This document shows, one piece after another, positions 1 through 13,660 of a stretch of DNA of 64,000 nt. Origin of the DNA: Sapria himalayana (lineage: Eukaryota; Streptophyta; Magnoliopsida; Malpighiales; Rafflesiaceae); NCBI GenBank assembly GCA_029783825.1, contig JAREIK010010204.1, positions 1 through 64,000 of the forward strand, read 5' to 3'. Position 1 is the first letter of the stretch. The number at the start of each line of letters is the position of its first letter. A model generated the notes under the pieces. The model was given only the letters and a program-made list of their open reading frames with translations. It was not told the origin of the DNA and ran no database searches. Both the position numbers and the translations under genes were made by a program.

Positions 1-2950
1 TTAGATAGATAGATAGATAACAAATAGAAAGATAGAAAGATTGATAGATATATAGATATACATATACATAAATAGATATATAGATAAATAGAAAAAAGGC
101 ATTTAGACAAATAGAATGATAGATAAATATACAAATATATTGATAGAAAAATATATACATAGACAGATAGACAGACAAATAAAAAGATAAATAGATAGAG
201 CTAGATATATATTGATAATTAAATATATAGATAGTCAGTTAGTAGATAGATATATAGATAGATAAAAAAATAGATAGATAGATAGACAAATATCTAAATA
301 GACATATAGTGAGATAGTTAGATATCCAATTTTACAAATATACATATAGGTAGATATACAGATAGTTAGATAGATGGATTTAAAGTTAAATAAATAGATA
401 TATATTAGGTAGAGAGATAGACAGATATAGTTACATAGACACATTGTCAAATAGACAAATAGACACATAGACACGTTGAAAAATAAACTGATAATTAGAT
501 ACAATGATAAATAGACAATGATAAGAATAGTTTGACAAATAGGTAGATTGATAGATAGACAAAAAGATAGTTGGAAAAATAAAGAGATAAAAAGAGTGCT
601 AGATAAGAAAATAGAGAGATATACTAATATACAAATAGAAAGACAGACAGACAGATAGATAGATAGATAGGTAGATCGATAGATGGTCTGATAGTCTGAT
701 AGATAGATTGACATATAAATAGTTAAATAAATAGTTTGATATATAGATAGATAAATAGAAAGCTATATAGATAGATAGATAGATAGACACATATTTAGAT
801 AGACATATAGAAAAATAGAAAGATAGACAAACAAATAGATAAACAGATAGATCGATAGATAGGCTGATAGATAGATAGATATAGAGATAGATAAATTGAT
901 ATATAGCTTGATAGAGATATAGATTGAATGATAAACTAATAAGTAGAAAGACAATTAGATAGTTAGAAAGAAAGAAAAATAGATAGATATATATATAGAT
1001 AGACAAATAGATAGTTACATATATAGATTGACACACATCTAGACATTTATACAAAAGATATTTATATAGATTAATAGATAGGTAAATAGAATAATAGTCT
1101 AATAGATAGATCAACATGTACATAGATAGAGAGATATATGATAAACATATAGATAGAATGATACATTGACTCTTAGAAATTTAGATAGATAGATGGAAAG
1201 ATAAATAGATAGTCTGACTGATAAATTTATAGACTAATAACTAATAGACAGGTTGAATTATAGACATTAGACAAATAGACTTATAGATTGATAGATTGAT
1301 AGATTGATAGATAAGTTGACTAATAGATTGATATACACAGATAGATACTTAATTAGATTGAAAGATATTTAGATAGTTATACAAATAGATAGATAGGCAT
1401 ATATTAATTTAAAGAAATATATAGTTAGACAAATAGATAGTTATAAAGATAACCCAGTAGAAAAATAGATAAATAGACAAATAGGCAGTTATATAGATAG
1501 GCAGATAAAAAGATAGACAGATAGATATATATTCAAATTGATATATAGAGTTTATAGTAATAGACTAATAGAAAACTAGAGAGATAGATATATAGATAGA
1601 TGGATAGATAGAAAAATAGATAGAAATATAGATAGATAGAAAGATATGCAGTTTGATAAATTTACAGATTAACATTTAGATAGATAGATATATAGATAGA
1701 TTGACAGATATAAAAATTGAAAGATGGAGAGATAGAGAGATATATAAATAGATAGACAAATAGAAAGATAGATAGACAGATAGATAAAATATATACAGAT
1801 AGATAGATACTTAGACAAGTATAAAGATAGAAAGATAGAGAGATAAACAAATAGATAGAAAGACATATAGATAAAAAGATATACAGATAGATAGATAAAT
1901 ACTTATACACATAGAAAGAATGATAGACATATAGACAAATAGTAAGAATGATAGATACACAAATATATAGATAGGTAAAAATTTAGGTAGGTTATATTTA
2001 GATAGATATAAATATATAAATAGATATATAGAAAGAGATATAGACAAATAGACATATATATATATAGTAGATACATTAATAGAAAATATATAGATAAATA
2101 TAATATATATATAGGTATATAGACAAATATATGTGTGTGTGTGTGTACCTATACAGAAAGTTTGATATATTGATATATACATAAGTATATAGATAGATGA
2201 CAGAGAGATAGATAAAAAGATAGATTGATACATACATAGACACATAGATACATAGTAGATAAACATATAGACAGATATATATACAGACATATATAAATAG
2301 ATATATTTATATATATATATATATAGTGATATATATTGATGAGAGTGAGATATATAGAAAGATATATAGATATAGATAGATACATAGATAATTAGGCAAA
2401 TAGGCAGATTAACAAATAGATAGATATACATATAGGCTTAGATACTTAGATGGATAAGCAAATAGATAGATAAGTAGATTGATAGATAGATAGATAGGCA
2501 GATAACCATATAGACATATAGGCACGTAGATATATTTACATTTAGACAGATAGATAGGTAAATAGATAGGAAATATATAGACAGATAGATAGATATAGAA
2601 ATAGACTGATCTAAATATATAAAGGTAGATAGATAGATAAATACATGGATAGACATATAGAGAAATTGATTGAAAGAAAGCTAGAATTATAGTTACACAA
2701 TTATATAGTTACACATATAGACAAATAGATATAGAGAGAGAGATAGATTAGTAGATTGATAGATAGTCAGATTGATAGATAAATAAATAGATGTAGAGAG
2801 AGAGATATATTAGTTAATAGTTAGACACATAGATATATAAATAGAATGAAAGATAGACAAATAGATAAATAAATAGATAGATACATAGATTGATAAAGAG
2901 ATAAACACAAAGAATGAAAGAGAGATTGATAGATAGATATATAGACAAAC
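1..2950 (+). repeat. Degenerate GATA/GACA tetranucleotide array, block 1
   Basis: The stretch is built almost wholly of 4-bp units of the GATA type on the plus strand, with GACA, AATA, TATA and GATT variants and few other sequences. A short (TG)n run lies near 2131-2145. Open frames on the minus strand encode only Ser-Ile-Tyr-Leu repeats and are not genes. The block continues without change of polarity on the far side of the hAT element that follows. Confidence 0.97.
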
Positions 2951-2958
2951 ATACATAT
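2951..2958. repeat. Left target-site duplication of the hAT element (ATACATAT)
   Basis: The 8 bp directly before the element are identical to the 8 bp directly after it (5708-5715). Eight base pairs is the duplication length known for hAT transposases. Confidence 0.93.
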
Positions 2959-3739
2959 TAGAGGTGTCAAACGGGCCGGCCCAGCACGGCACGACCCATT
3001 TTTCACGAGCACTGTCGTGCAACCATGCCGTGCCGGGCACGGCACGGTGAGTAATAGGCTGGCACGGCACGGCCCGTAGGCACGGCAAGGCCGTACCGTG
3101 CCCGGCCCGCTCGGGCACACCTTGCCAATACTGGCCAGGCAAGGCGGCACGGTAGGGCAGGCGGGGCGGGAGCCGCAATGCGGGACCGGGTCAACCGGGG
3201 TCCGGGTCCCAGGAGGCCAGCACGAGCACGGGCTGAAAATGCCAAAATGGCAGATTAGAAATTTTTTTTTTATTTTATTTTAATTTTTTTTATTAAGTTA
3301 CTATATAGACTTTAGAGTATTAGTAATAATTAAAAAATATAATTTTTTGTAAAAATTATAACATTTAAAAGTAAATAAAACAAACAAAAATTAGAAAAAA
3401 AATTTTTTTTTTTTCAATTAAGTTTAGCTTTTTTTATTATTATAATATATTAATTATATATTAAAATTTAAAGTTATTAAATTTTAAAATAAAATTTAAA
3501 GTTATTAAATTTTAAAATAAAATTTAAATCGTAAAATAATAAATAAATACATTAAGTTAGTAAAAATTATAATTAAAAAAAATTAAACTACACAAATGAA
3601 AAATTACCATTCATGCTTTTGAAACCAATAGTCCGAACAAAACAAGTATAAGTTTCAACACAACGTATGGTACAAAGTACAAACAAAGCGTATAAATAAA
3701 ATAAATAAAAAAACATCGAAAAAAAAGAGCAGATGAGCA

Positions 3740-4810
3740 TCAATCGTCAAGCGTCATATCATGAGAATCATCAGCCGCAACATCAAGATCAGTATCATAT
3801 GGATCATCATCATCGGTAATCAGCTCCTCCGCCATCGTAGTGGATGTGGATGCGACTGCAGTGTCTGTCACAGTCCCAACTTCAACACGATCACTGATGC
3901 TAAATCTCGATTCCTCCGAATCCTTCAAACATGCCAAGGCCTCAACCATATCTAGACGTAATCTCGATCTCCTATCCGAAATCACGTTCACTGCAACAGA
4001 AAAAGCAGACTCCGATGCTACGCTCAACACCGGAGGAGTCAGTAGATCCCGTGCCATCCTAGATAGCACGGGATAGGCGGACTCATATGATTTCTACCAC
4101 GGTAATAAATCATGATTCTTATTATCAGAAGGTGATAGGATTGAGCAGTAATCGGTATCTAAGTACCGAGACAGCTCGCTCCTATGTGAAGGTCCACCCC
4201 TACGTTTCCCCCTCGCTAGGTTAATAAAATAATCGTCATCTCCGAACAAGATATCAGTGTCCGTACTCACAGTCTCACCACCACCACCACCATAACTAGT
4301 ATCGTAGTATGTGAACAGGTCTGTCAACTTCTCGTAAATGAACCCTTCAGGTGGCTCTTCCAGTTTCATGCACGAGGAAATGAAAGTCAGGGTGTTTTCA
4401 ACCCCTTCCACCTTAGCCCTAGGTCCATGCATGCTGCGAGGCAATAAAGAGATGGAATGGTGGACCAGAACTTCAGGTACTTGGTCTCCATCTCTGCAAC
4501 CATATGGCTAAGCGTCGGGTCTGCTCGATACTTCCTAAACATGCTACTAATGTTGCATATGCAACGAAGTGCAATGCAAGTGGTGGGCGTATACACCGAC
4601 GAACACATGTTCGTCGTGTCATAAAAAATCTTCAAGAATTTCATAAATGAAATTTTTGAAGCCCAGTCAGTGTCGTCAATAATAAGTTCGCCACTCATAC
4701 TATTGACGTAGTCGGATATCACGTGTTCGTATCCAACACATGATTCCAACATCAAGTACGTGTAATTCTAACGATGTCTCACATCTGATTGGAATTTCTT
4801 CTTCTTAAGA
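3740..4810 (-). pseudogene. hAT transposase remnant (C-terminal catalytic and dimerisation region)
   Basis: Read on the minus strand, the start (about 4810-4390) resembles the middle of plant hAT transposases of the RICESLEEPER/Tam3 kind: a conserved YTYLMLES-like motif, then LAACMD. The region 4444-4097 continues with EEPPEGFIYEKLTDLF. The region 4093-3740 holds the hAT dimerisation domain with the hallmark RDLLTPPVLSVASESAFS and VISDRRSRL. Three lesions are visible: a TAG at 4768-4770 where the family has Trp, a one-base frameshift near 4420 inside the CMD motif, and a second TAG at 4094-4096 replacing the second Trp of the usual LLxWW motif. Two Trp-to-TAG changes are what C-to-T decay of methylated DNA would give. 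The acidic tail ends at 3740. The N-terminal BED finger is absent. Confidence 0.9.
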
Positions 4811-5370
4811 TTCGCAGACAAACAGAGATTACCAAATTTAAATACGTGTTAGGTGTATTTGTCATTTTTTATTTTTCGTAAGTTTTTCTAGAGAGAGAAG
4901 CTTTAGAGAGAGAAAGTACAAAAAAACGTAAAATATATTACCCGGTAAAAGCAATGAGGTCAGTCACGTGCAAGGTGCAGCGCAGGAAGCTCTGATGTTC
5001 AAAACTCAAGTTGAGTTTCATGAAAATCCAAGCCGAAATCAAAAATCACGAGGCCCGAGAGAGAGATGCACGGTTTATGTAAGAGAGAGAAAGTATTGAG
5101 AGATTTTATGTTTTTGAAAAACATAAATGTTATAGGGAGGAGGGTAGAATTTATAGGCTAAAGAATGTTTTTTTTAATAAAAAAAGATATTTTTTTATAA
5201 ATTTTTTCGATTTTTAAGGGGCAGAATCACGAGGACCGTTGGATTCTGCCCCCTAGCCGTTGGAGGTGAATCCAATGGCTGAAAATCGGTGGAGTTTGAA
5301 TTTTTTTTTTTGCCGTTGGATTTTGCTCGGATCGGTTCTATGGGCGTTGGGACTCGGGTTTTGGCAGAAA

Positions 5371-5410
5371 AGACCGCGGGTCGTGTCTGTTTGCACCCGA
5401 CCCGCGGTCT
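5371..5410. repeat. Perfect 13-bp inverted repeat in the right subterminal region of the hAT element
   Basis: AGACCGCGGGTCG at 5371-5383 is followed after 14 nt by its exact complement at 5398-5410. It could extrude as a hairpin. It may be a transposase- or host-factor-binding site, but that is inference. Confidence 0.85.
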
Positions 5411-5453
5411 TTTTACCGGGGGGGTGGCCAGGGGACGGCCGGATGGGTCACAA

Positions 5454-5482
5454 GGCGTGAGTCGTGACTCACGACTCACGCC
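5454..5482. repeat. 29-bp palindrome (14-bp arms, 1-nt centre) in the hAT element
   Basis: GGCGTGAGTCGTGA at 5454-5467 and its exact complement at 5469-5482 are separated by a single C. It lies about 45 bp after the previous inverted repeat, inside the GC-rich right subterminal region. Confidence 0.88.
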
Positions 5483-5707
5483 ACGGCACGCGTGCCACGC
5501 CGCCAGTGCCACGCCGCCAGTGCCACGCGTGCCTGCGTGAACCGGCACGGGATGGACCCGTGCCGGCGTGTCTTGCCAAGGCACGGCACGGCACGGGAAT
5601 GTCTTAACCCGGGCACGGTTTAAGAACGTGCCGGGCCGGCCCAGGCACGGCCGAACCGTGCCGTGCCTAGTGCCGGGTCGGGCGGCCCGGCACGTTTGAC
5701 ACCTCTA

Positions 5708-5715
5708 ATACATAT
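5708..5715. repeat. Right target-site duplication of the hAT element (ATACATAT)
   Basis: Identical to 2951-2958; it marks the right boundary of the element at 5707. Confidence 0.93.
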
Positions 5716-7354
5716 ATATAGATAGATAGATAGATAGACATATAGATAGATTGATAGATTGACAAATAGATAGATAGATATATATATATATAGATAGATA
5801 TAAAAGATTATATAGATAGTCAGATAAAGAGATAGAAAAAATGATTGACAGATAGATAGATAATAAATTTATAGATAGATATATAAACAGATAGATAGAA
5901 AGACAGATATATACAGATAGATAGATAGATAGATACATAGACACATAGAAAGATAGTTTTATCGACATATATACAGATAGACTGATAGCCAGATAAATAG
6001 ATTAATATATAAATAGATATATAGATAAATAGATAAATAAATATATAGATAGTTAGATCGATAGATAGTTAAATAGATAGACAGATAGATAGATAGACAA
6101 ATAGAAAGATATATAAATATAATAAAAGATTATTAGATAAATATAGAAATATATAGATAGATAGTAAAATAGATAGATAGATAGATATAAAGATATATAG
6201 ATATAGATATATATATATATATGTATTCATATATTCATATATAGACAAAAAGACAAATAGACAGATAGTTAGATTTTTAGATACATAGTTAGATTGATAG
6301 ACAATTAGATAAATAGAAAGAGAGAAAGAATAGACAATGACAGATAGATAGACAGACATAATAATAGAAATACAAATATATAGATAGATAGATAGAGAGA
6401 CAGATAGATATATATATACAGATAGGTATATAGTGAGATAAAGAGATATAGATTGACAGATAGGTAGATAGATAGCGAGATAGAAAGACAGATAGATAAA
6501 GTTATAGATAGACAAATATGTAGATAGATAGATACAAAAATAGATAGACAAATAGATCAATAAATAAATAGACAAATAGATAGATAGATCGACATAAAAA
6601 TAGAAATATATATAGATAGATAGATAGAATAATAAATAAACATAAAGATATACATATAGATATAAAAATAGATAAACAATAAGATAGATAAATAGATAGA
6701 TATATAGATAAATATATAAATACACACATTGATATATAGATAGATAGAAAGAATAATATGCAGATAGATAAACAAATAGATAGATAGACAGATATATATA
6801 TATCGATTGACAGAAAGAAAGAAAGAAAGATAGATTAAGTGATTGATAGCCAAATTGACAGATAGATAGTTAGAGTGATAGACTAATAGACAACTATAGA
6901 GAAAAATATATATAGAATGATAAATAGATAGATAGGTACAAAGATAGGCAAATAAATAAATTTATAGATAGATAGATCGATAGATATACAGATAGATAGA
7001 TAGATAGATACGCAGATAGACAAATAGATAAATCTTAAAATAGATAGATATAGAAATAGATAGATAAATAGACAAATCATTAGACAGATAGATATAGAGA
7101 GAGATCGACAAATATATAGACATATAAATAGATATATATATATATATATATCGACATAGAGATAGATTGAAAGATATACAGATAGATAAATAACTTCATA
7201 ACCACAGAGAAAGATATATAGAATGACATATAAATAGATAGACAAATAGGATGATAAATAAATTGACAGATAGACAAATAGATAGAAATACAGATAGATT
7301 GATATATAGATAGACATATAGAAGGATAGATAGATATATATATATAGATAGATA

Positions 7355-7399
<45 letters not shown>

Positions 7400-10300
7400 C
7401 ATAGATAGATAGATAGTTATATTGATCGATAGATAGATAAATAAAATGATCGACATATAGCTAGATAGATAGATAGACAACTAAGATTGATAGGTACAAT
7501 AAAATATAAGTATATAGACTGATAGATATAATGATAGACGTATAGATAGATTGACTGATAGATTAATTTAAATAAGGGTAATAAGCTACTTAGACAGATA
7601 AATACCTAGATATATAGATAGAAAAATAGATACATAGAAAGATGTACGGACAAACAGATAAATAGATTGACATATAGACTAATAGACTGATAGACTAATT
7701 AATAGATAGATAGATAGACATATAGGTAGATAGATAGATTAATTGATTGATTGATATCCTGATATAAAAAATGATAGATAGATAAATAAATAGATAGATA
7801 GATACATAAATAGAATGATAGAAAGAGAGACATATAGATAGATTGATATTCAATTAGAATGATAGCTAGATAGACTAATTTATAGATATGTAGATAGACA
7901 TATAGATAAATAGACATATAGATAGATAGAAAAATAGATACATATATAAAAAGACATATCAACAGATTGATAGATAAACATATAGATAGATAAATAGCTA
8001 GATATATAGATAGATACATAGCCAAATTGACTGATAGACAGATATATATAATGACAAATAGATAGTTAGACATATAAATAGAATGATTTATAGACAGTTA
8101 GATAGTTACACATATAGATTGATCGATAGATAGACATATAATCAAATAGAAAGATAGATGGATAGTTAGACAAATAGAAATATTGTTAGATAGATAGATA
8201 TATAGATATACGGAAACATCGACAGATAGATAGATAGATAGATAGATAGATATATATATTGAATAATAGACAACTAGATAAATAGACAAATTGACATATA
8301 GATAGATAGACATATCGACACATAAACATATAGATACTTAGATAGTTAGATAGATATATTGATAGATAGATAAAAAAACACTTAGACTTATAAAATAATA
8401 GACAAATAGAAAGATAAATAGATAAATAGATAGATATTAAGATAGATAGATAGATAAATAGGTAGAATGATAGATTGACAAATAGATAGATAAAATATAA
8501 ACATATCGACAAATAGATGGGTAGATAGATAGATAGACAACTATTTAGATATATAGATAAATAGATTAATAGATAAACATATAGACACATAAATAGATAT
8601 ACAGATAGACAGAAAGATAAAAAGACTGATAGAATAATAGATAGTCCGATAGATTTAGTGATAGATAGATATATAGATAAATTGACTGATAGATTGATAG
8701 ATAGATTGATTGATAGATAGTTAGACAAATAGACAATTAGAAAAATAGCTAGATTGATAGATAGATATATAGATAGACAAAAAGATTGATAAATAGATAG
8801 ATAGATAGATAGATAGATATACACATAGATAGATAGAAAGATATACAAATAGATAGATAGATAAATAGAAACATATATCGATAGATAGATAGATAGACAT
8901 TTAGATATATAAATAGATATATAGATAGATAGATAAATAGGTAAACAAATAAATTAATAGACAGATAGATAGATAGAAAGATAGAAATACAGAAACATAT
9001 AAAGATAGATAGATAGAAAATAAATAGATAGATATATTTATAGAGAGATAGATTGATAAACATATAGAAATATTGATAGATAGATAAAAATATATAAATA
9101 TCGATAGATAAAGAGGTAGATAGACGTATAGATCGATAGACAAATAGATAGACAGATAGATAGAATGATAGGTAGATAGATAGATAAACATATACACAGA
9201 TAGACATATAGATAGATCAATAAATAGATAGATAGATAGATATATAGATAGATAGATATATAGATAGATAGATAGATAGATAGATAGACAAAGAGGCAGA
9301 TAGTCTATTATACTTATATAATTGAAATATAGTTAGATTGTTATACACAAAAAAAGATTAACAGATAGATAGTTATAAATTTAGTTAATTAGACAAATAG
9401 ACATATATAATAGACTGATAGATTAATAGATAGATAGATTGATTGATAGATATACAGATAGTAAGATATACATTTAGATAGATAGCCATTTATTTAGGTA
9501 GCCACTTAGATTGATAAACAAGTAGACAATTAGAAAAATAGACAAATAGACAGATAGAGAGATAGACAGAGAGACATATATACTTATAGACTTATAGATT
9601 TATAGACATATAGACAAATAGAGAGATAGATAGATTGATAGATATATAAACAGTTAAATAGATAATTAGAAAGTTTGACAAAAAACATATAGAAAGATAA
9701 AATATAAAAAAATAAAAATTTAGTCAGATAACCTGATTGAAAAATAGATAGACAGACAAATATATAGATAGATGAATAGATAGATAGATAGGCAAATAGA
9801 GATATCAACAAATAAACAGTTTGATAGCTTGAAAATAGATAGATAGACAAAAGCTTGAAAGATAGATAGATAGACAAAAAGCCTGATAGATAGATAGTTA
9901 TAGAAATAGATAAATAGATTTGTTAGATAAATAGATATATAAAAAGATAGATAGATAGATAGATCAAAAAATATATAGTTAGAAATATATAAATTTAGAC
10001 AAATAGACAGGTAGAAAAATAGATAGATATATCGAAAGATCGATTGATAAATAGATAAATAGATAGAGAGGTAAATAGAAAGACTAATAATAAATAGATT
10101 GATAGGTAGACATATAGATAGATAGATAAATGGATTGATAGCTAGACATACAAATAAAGAGATATACAAATAGATAGATATATAGATATATAGATAGATA
10201 GATACAAATATAGAAAGATGGAAAGTTAATAAATAGAAAGATAAATAGACAGCATTTAAAAAGATAGATAGATAAATATATAGTCATAAAGATGGATATA

Positions 10301-12667
10301 CAGAGAGATAGACAGATAGATAGACTAATAAACACATAGATAGATAAACTAATAGATTGATACATAGATCAAAGATAGAAAGATTGATAGGTTAATTGAT
10401 AGATCGATTAATAGATAGAAATATTGTTGTATAGTTATATAGATACAATGATTGATAGATAGATAGTTAGAAATTTATTTAATCAGACAAATATACAGAA
10501 ATATATATAGATAGAAGAATAGATTGATAAAGTGAAAAAATATAGATAGACACATAGACCATTATAGATAGATAAACATCTAGACATATAGATATTTAGA
10601 TAGATATACATTTAGATAAATAGAAAAATAGATAATTAAACAATAGATAAATAAACAGATAGACATTTAGACAAATAGACATATAAATAGATAGAGATTT
10701 AGAAAGATAAACAGATAGATATATAGATAAATAGAGATATAGACAGATAGACATATAGATTGTTAGATATTTAGTTAGTTAGAAAGTTAGAGAAATAGCC
10801 ATATAGATAGATAAAAAGATAAAAAATAGTCATATAGATAGATAAATAGATTGAAAAATAGATGTTAGACAAATAGATAGAAAGATAGATAGAGAGAGAC
10901 AAATAGATAGATTGATAGATTGAAAATAAAAAGATAACAAATAGATAATTTGATAGATAGATAGATAGACAATAGATAGATAGATAGATAGACAGATAGA
11001 TAGATATACAGATAGATATATAAATAGTTAGATATATAGACATATAGATGGATAAATATATAGAAAGGATAGACATATAGATAGATAGATCGATAGAGAG
11101 ATAGATAGATAGATAAAATATAGATAGATGGAGGATAAAGAAATAGACATATAGAATAGATAAACTACTGACTTATAAATAGATATCTAAATATACACAT
11201 GAACAGATAGATAGATACACAAATAAATAGAATGAAAGATACATAGATTTATAGATAGATAGAATGATAATAGATAGATAGATAGACAAATTGATACATA
11301 GAAAGATATACATATAGATAGATACACAGATAGATAAATAATAATAGATGGAGAGAATGTTAAATAGATATATAGATAGACTATAAATAGATTGATTTTT
11401 TAATAAATAGAAAGATAGATAGATTGATTGATTGATATACACTTAGAAAGATAAAAAAATAGACATATATAGATATAAAAAGATATACTGATAGACAAAT
11501 AGATAGAAAGACAAATATTAAAGATAAATAGATGTATAAGATAGATATACATATTGATAGATAAATAGTTAGCCAGAAAGATATAATGATAAATAGATAT
11601 ACATATAGATTGATAGACATATAGATAGATAAACAAATAGATAGATAGATAAAAAGATAGATAGATAGTTAGATAGATAAATCAGATAGATTGATAAATA
11701 GTAAAATTGATAGATTGAAAGATAGCTAGATAGATAGATATATAGATATATTAATAGATAGATAGATAGAAAGATAGATAGACACATAGACAGATATATA
11801 GATAGACAGATAGACAGGTAGATAGATAGAATGACAGACAGATAGACTGAATGATAGATAGATAGAATGATAGATATATAGACAAAAAGAGAGTTAGAAA
11901 GACAGATAGACACATTGACACATTGCTAGATTGATATATAGATATACATACAGATAAATAGATAAAATAAATAAATAGATAGATAAATAGATATGGAAAA
12001 AAGGTATATAGATAGACAGATAGATATAATTAGAAAGGTATATTGGTAGATAGAGTAAAAGATAGAAAGATAGATATATAAATGCACAAATTCGACAAAT
12101 AGATAGATAGACAAATAGATAGATAGATATATAGATAGATATTGAAGATAGGTAGACAAATAGGAAGATAGGAAGATATGTATATACAGAAGATAGATAT
12201 AGATAGATAGATAGACAAATAGATAAACCATATAGACTGATAAATAGATAGGAAGATTGATATATGATCTGATAGCTAGATAGATAGACAAATAGACACA
12301 TACATAGTTATATAGATAGAATGCTAGATAAATAGAATGATAACCTCATAAACATTTAGATACTTAGGCACATTGATTGATAGATAGACAGAAACACTAC
12401 TAGACAGAATAGACAAATAGACAAATATATAGATAAATAGATAGATAGATAGATAAATATTCATATAAATAGATAGATAGATAAAGACAAACATATAAAT
12501 AGATAAAGAGTTAGACAGATATTCAAATAGACTAATAGTTTAATTTATAGTTTGTTAAATAGCTAGATATATAGTTAGATAGTTAGAAAGTTAGACAATT
12601 AGATAGATAGACATATAAAAATATATATGAATAGAAAATGCATAAATATATAGATAGATAGATATAT
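5716..12667 (+). repeat. Degenerate GATA/GACA array, block 2
   Basis: This is about 7 kb of GATA-type units on the plus strand without any recognisable gene. A (TA)n run occupies about 7359-7395. The purest GATA stretch is near 9205-9290. Variant mixtures (GACA, GATT, AATA) change along the block. The minus-strand open frames are repeat artefacts. Confidence 0.97.
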
Positions 12668-12731
12668 ATGAAAGCAAGGATGATATATATATTTACAATG
12701 AAGATTGGGGGAATCTCTTAAGAACCCAATC

Positions 12732-12785
12732 TATGGAGGCCCTGAAGCAAATGGCCATGGTGCTTGGAAAATAGGTAAAATATAA
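12732..12785 (+). pseudogene. Possible C-terminal remnant of LINE ORF1
   Basis: The frame from 12732 reads YGGPEANGHGAWKIGKI and then TAA at 12783-12785, about 115 bp before the endonuclease frame begins. Its position just before ORF2 and its Gly-rich nature would suit the end of an L1 ORF1, but there are too few residues for a family match. Confidence 0.35.
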
Positions 12786-12901
12786 TGAGATTAGGCATGA
12801 AATTACTCACACTCCTAAAACAGTAAGAAATACAAAGAAATATGCTAACATGTCTTACGAATCCAAGTGTACAACTCGAGCTCACGCCAAATTAGGTTTT
12901 A

Positions 12902-13660
12902 ATGGATAGATGCATATATTGGAATGTTAGGGGGGTAGCTAATAGCCCCACTATAAATAGATTAAGACTTTTAATTAAAGAACATAAAATATCATTAATG
13001 ATTATTGCAGAGCCAATGGTCCTACAAGATCAATTAACTAAATATAGAAAAATTTTAGGTTTTAATAAGGCTTATGCTAATTTAAATAGTAAACTTTGGA
13101 TTTTATGGCATAATAAGCTGAAAATTGAAATATTAAAAGATACTGAACAGATAGTACACTTTAAATTAGATAAGAACATAGATCAAATAATTCAGCAGTT
13201 TATGCAAAAAATGATAAACAATCTAGGTTAGCTATATGGGAGGAAATGAAAGATATAGCAAGTAGAAACTCTCCTTGATCATAGGAGGTGACTTTAATAT
13301 AATTAGAAGCCCTCATGAAAAGAAAGGGGGCAAACCACCGGATAATGTAGCCATGAAACAATTTAATGACACAATAGCTATTAATAATCTAATGGAAATA
13401 GATTTCACTGGTTCAAGATACACCTGGTGTAATAACTGGAAAAAAAGAGGAGTCATCTGGGCTCGCCTGGATAGGATAATGTGTAACACAAAGTGGGTCA
13501 CCTCACAAGGGATTACAGGGCTTAGACACATAAATAGAACTTGCTATGATCATAGCCCACTGCTTATCACGATACAAAGGAACTATGGTAATATGTCTAA
13601 TTTTAAATTCCAAAATATGTGGGTAAAGCATGCAGGCTATGAAAGCCTCGTCAAAGAGTC
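12902..13660 (+). pseudogene. LINE ORF2, endonuclease domain (frameshifted)
   Basis: The frame opens MDRCIYWNVRGVANSPTINRL, the usual start of a plant L1 exonuclease-endonuclease-phosphatase domain (WNVRG). The EP motif follows as IIAEPMV. A frameshift near 13194 separates it from a stretch reading AVYAKND. A missing base at about 13277 breaks the expected SPWIIGGDFN into SP-stop and IIGGDFN. Further downstream come YTWCNNW, the ARLDRI motif and DHSPLLI, which carry the metal-binding and catalytic Asp/His residues. In a live element this domain nicks target DNA to prime reverse transcription. The motifs survive but two frameshifts abolish a continuous protein. Confidence 0.9.

Larger units (their letters stand above)
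2959..5707. mobile_element. Non-autonomous hAT-superfamily DNA transposon (2749 bp)
   Basis: The element opens with TAGAGGTGTCAAACG and closes with the exact reverse complement of these 15 bases; beyond them the inverted repeat continues imperfectly in a GC-rich region. ATACATAT is duplicated on both sides. The subterminal 250-300 bp at each end are full of GGCACGG-type motifs, unlike the AT-rich interior and the flanking array. The interior holds only the C-terminal part of a transposase on the minus strand, broken by stops and a frameshift; no N-terminal zinc finger or early catalytic region is visible. The element therefore cannot move itself. The intact ends and target duplication suggest it was moved by a related element after the array had formed, since both flanks are GATA-type array of one polarity. 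Confidence 0.93.

Noticed and set aside
3003..3245. Open frames rich in Ala/Arg/Pro in the GC-rich hAT end
   Set aside because: They follow from GGCACGG repeats in the subterminal region; both strands and several frames are open together.
5195..5584. 129-codon minus-strand frame in the right hAT subterminal region
   Set aside because: It overlaps palindromes and GC-rich terminal repeats and has no transposase motif.
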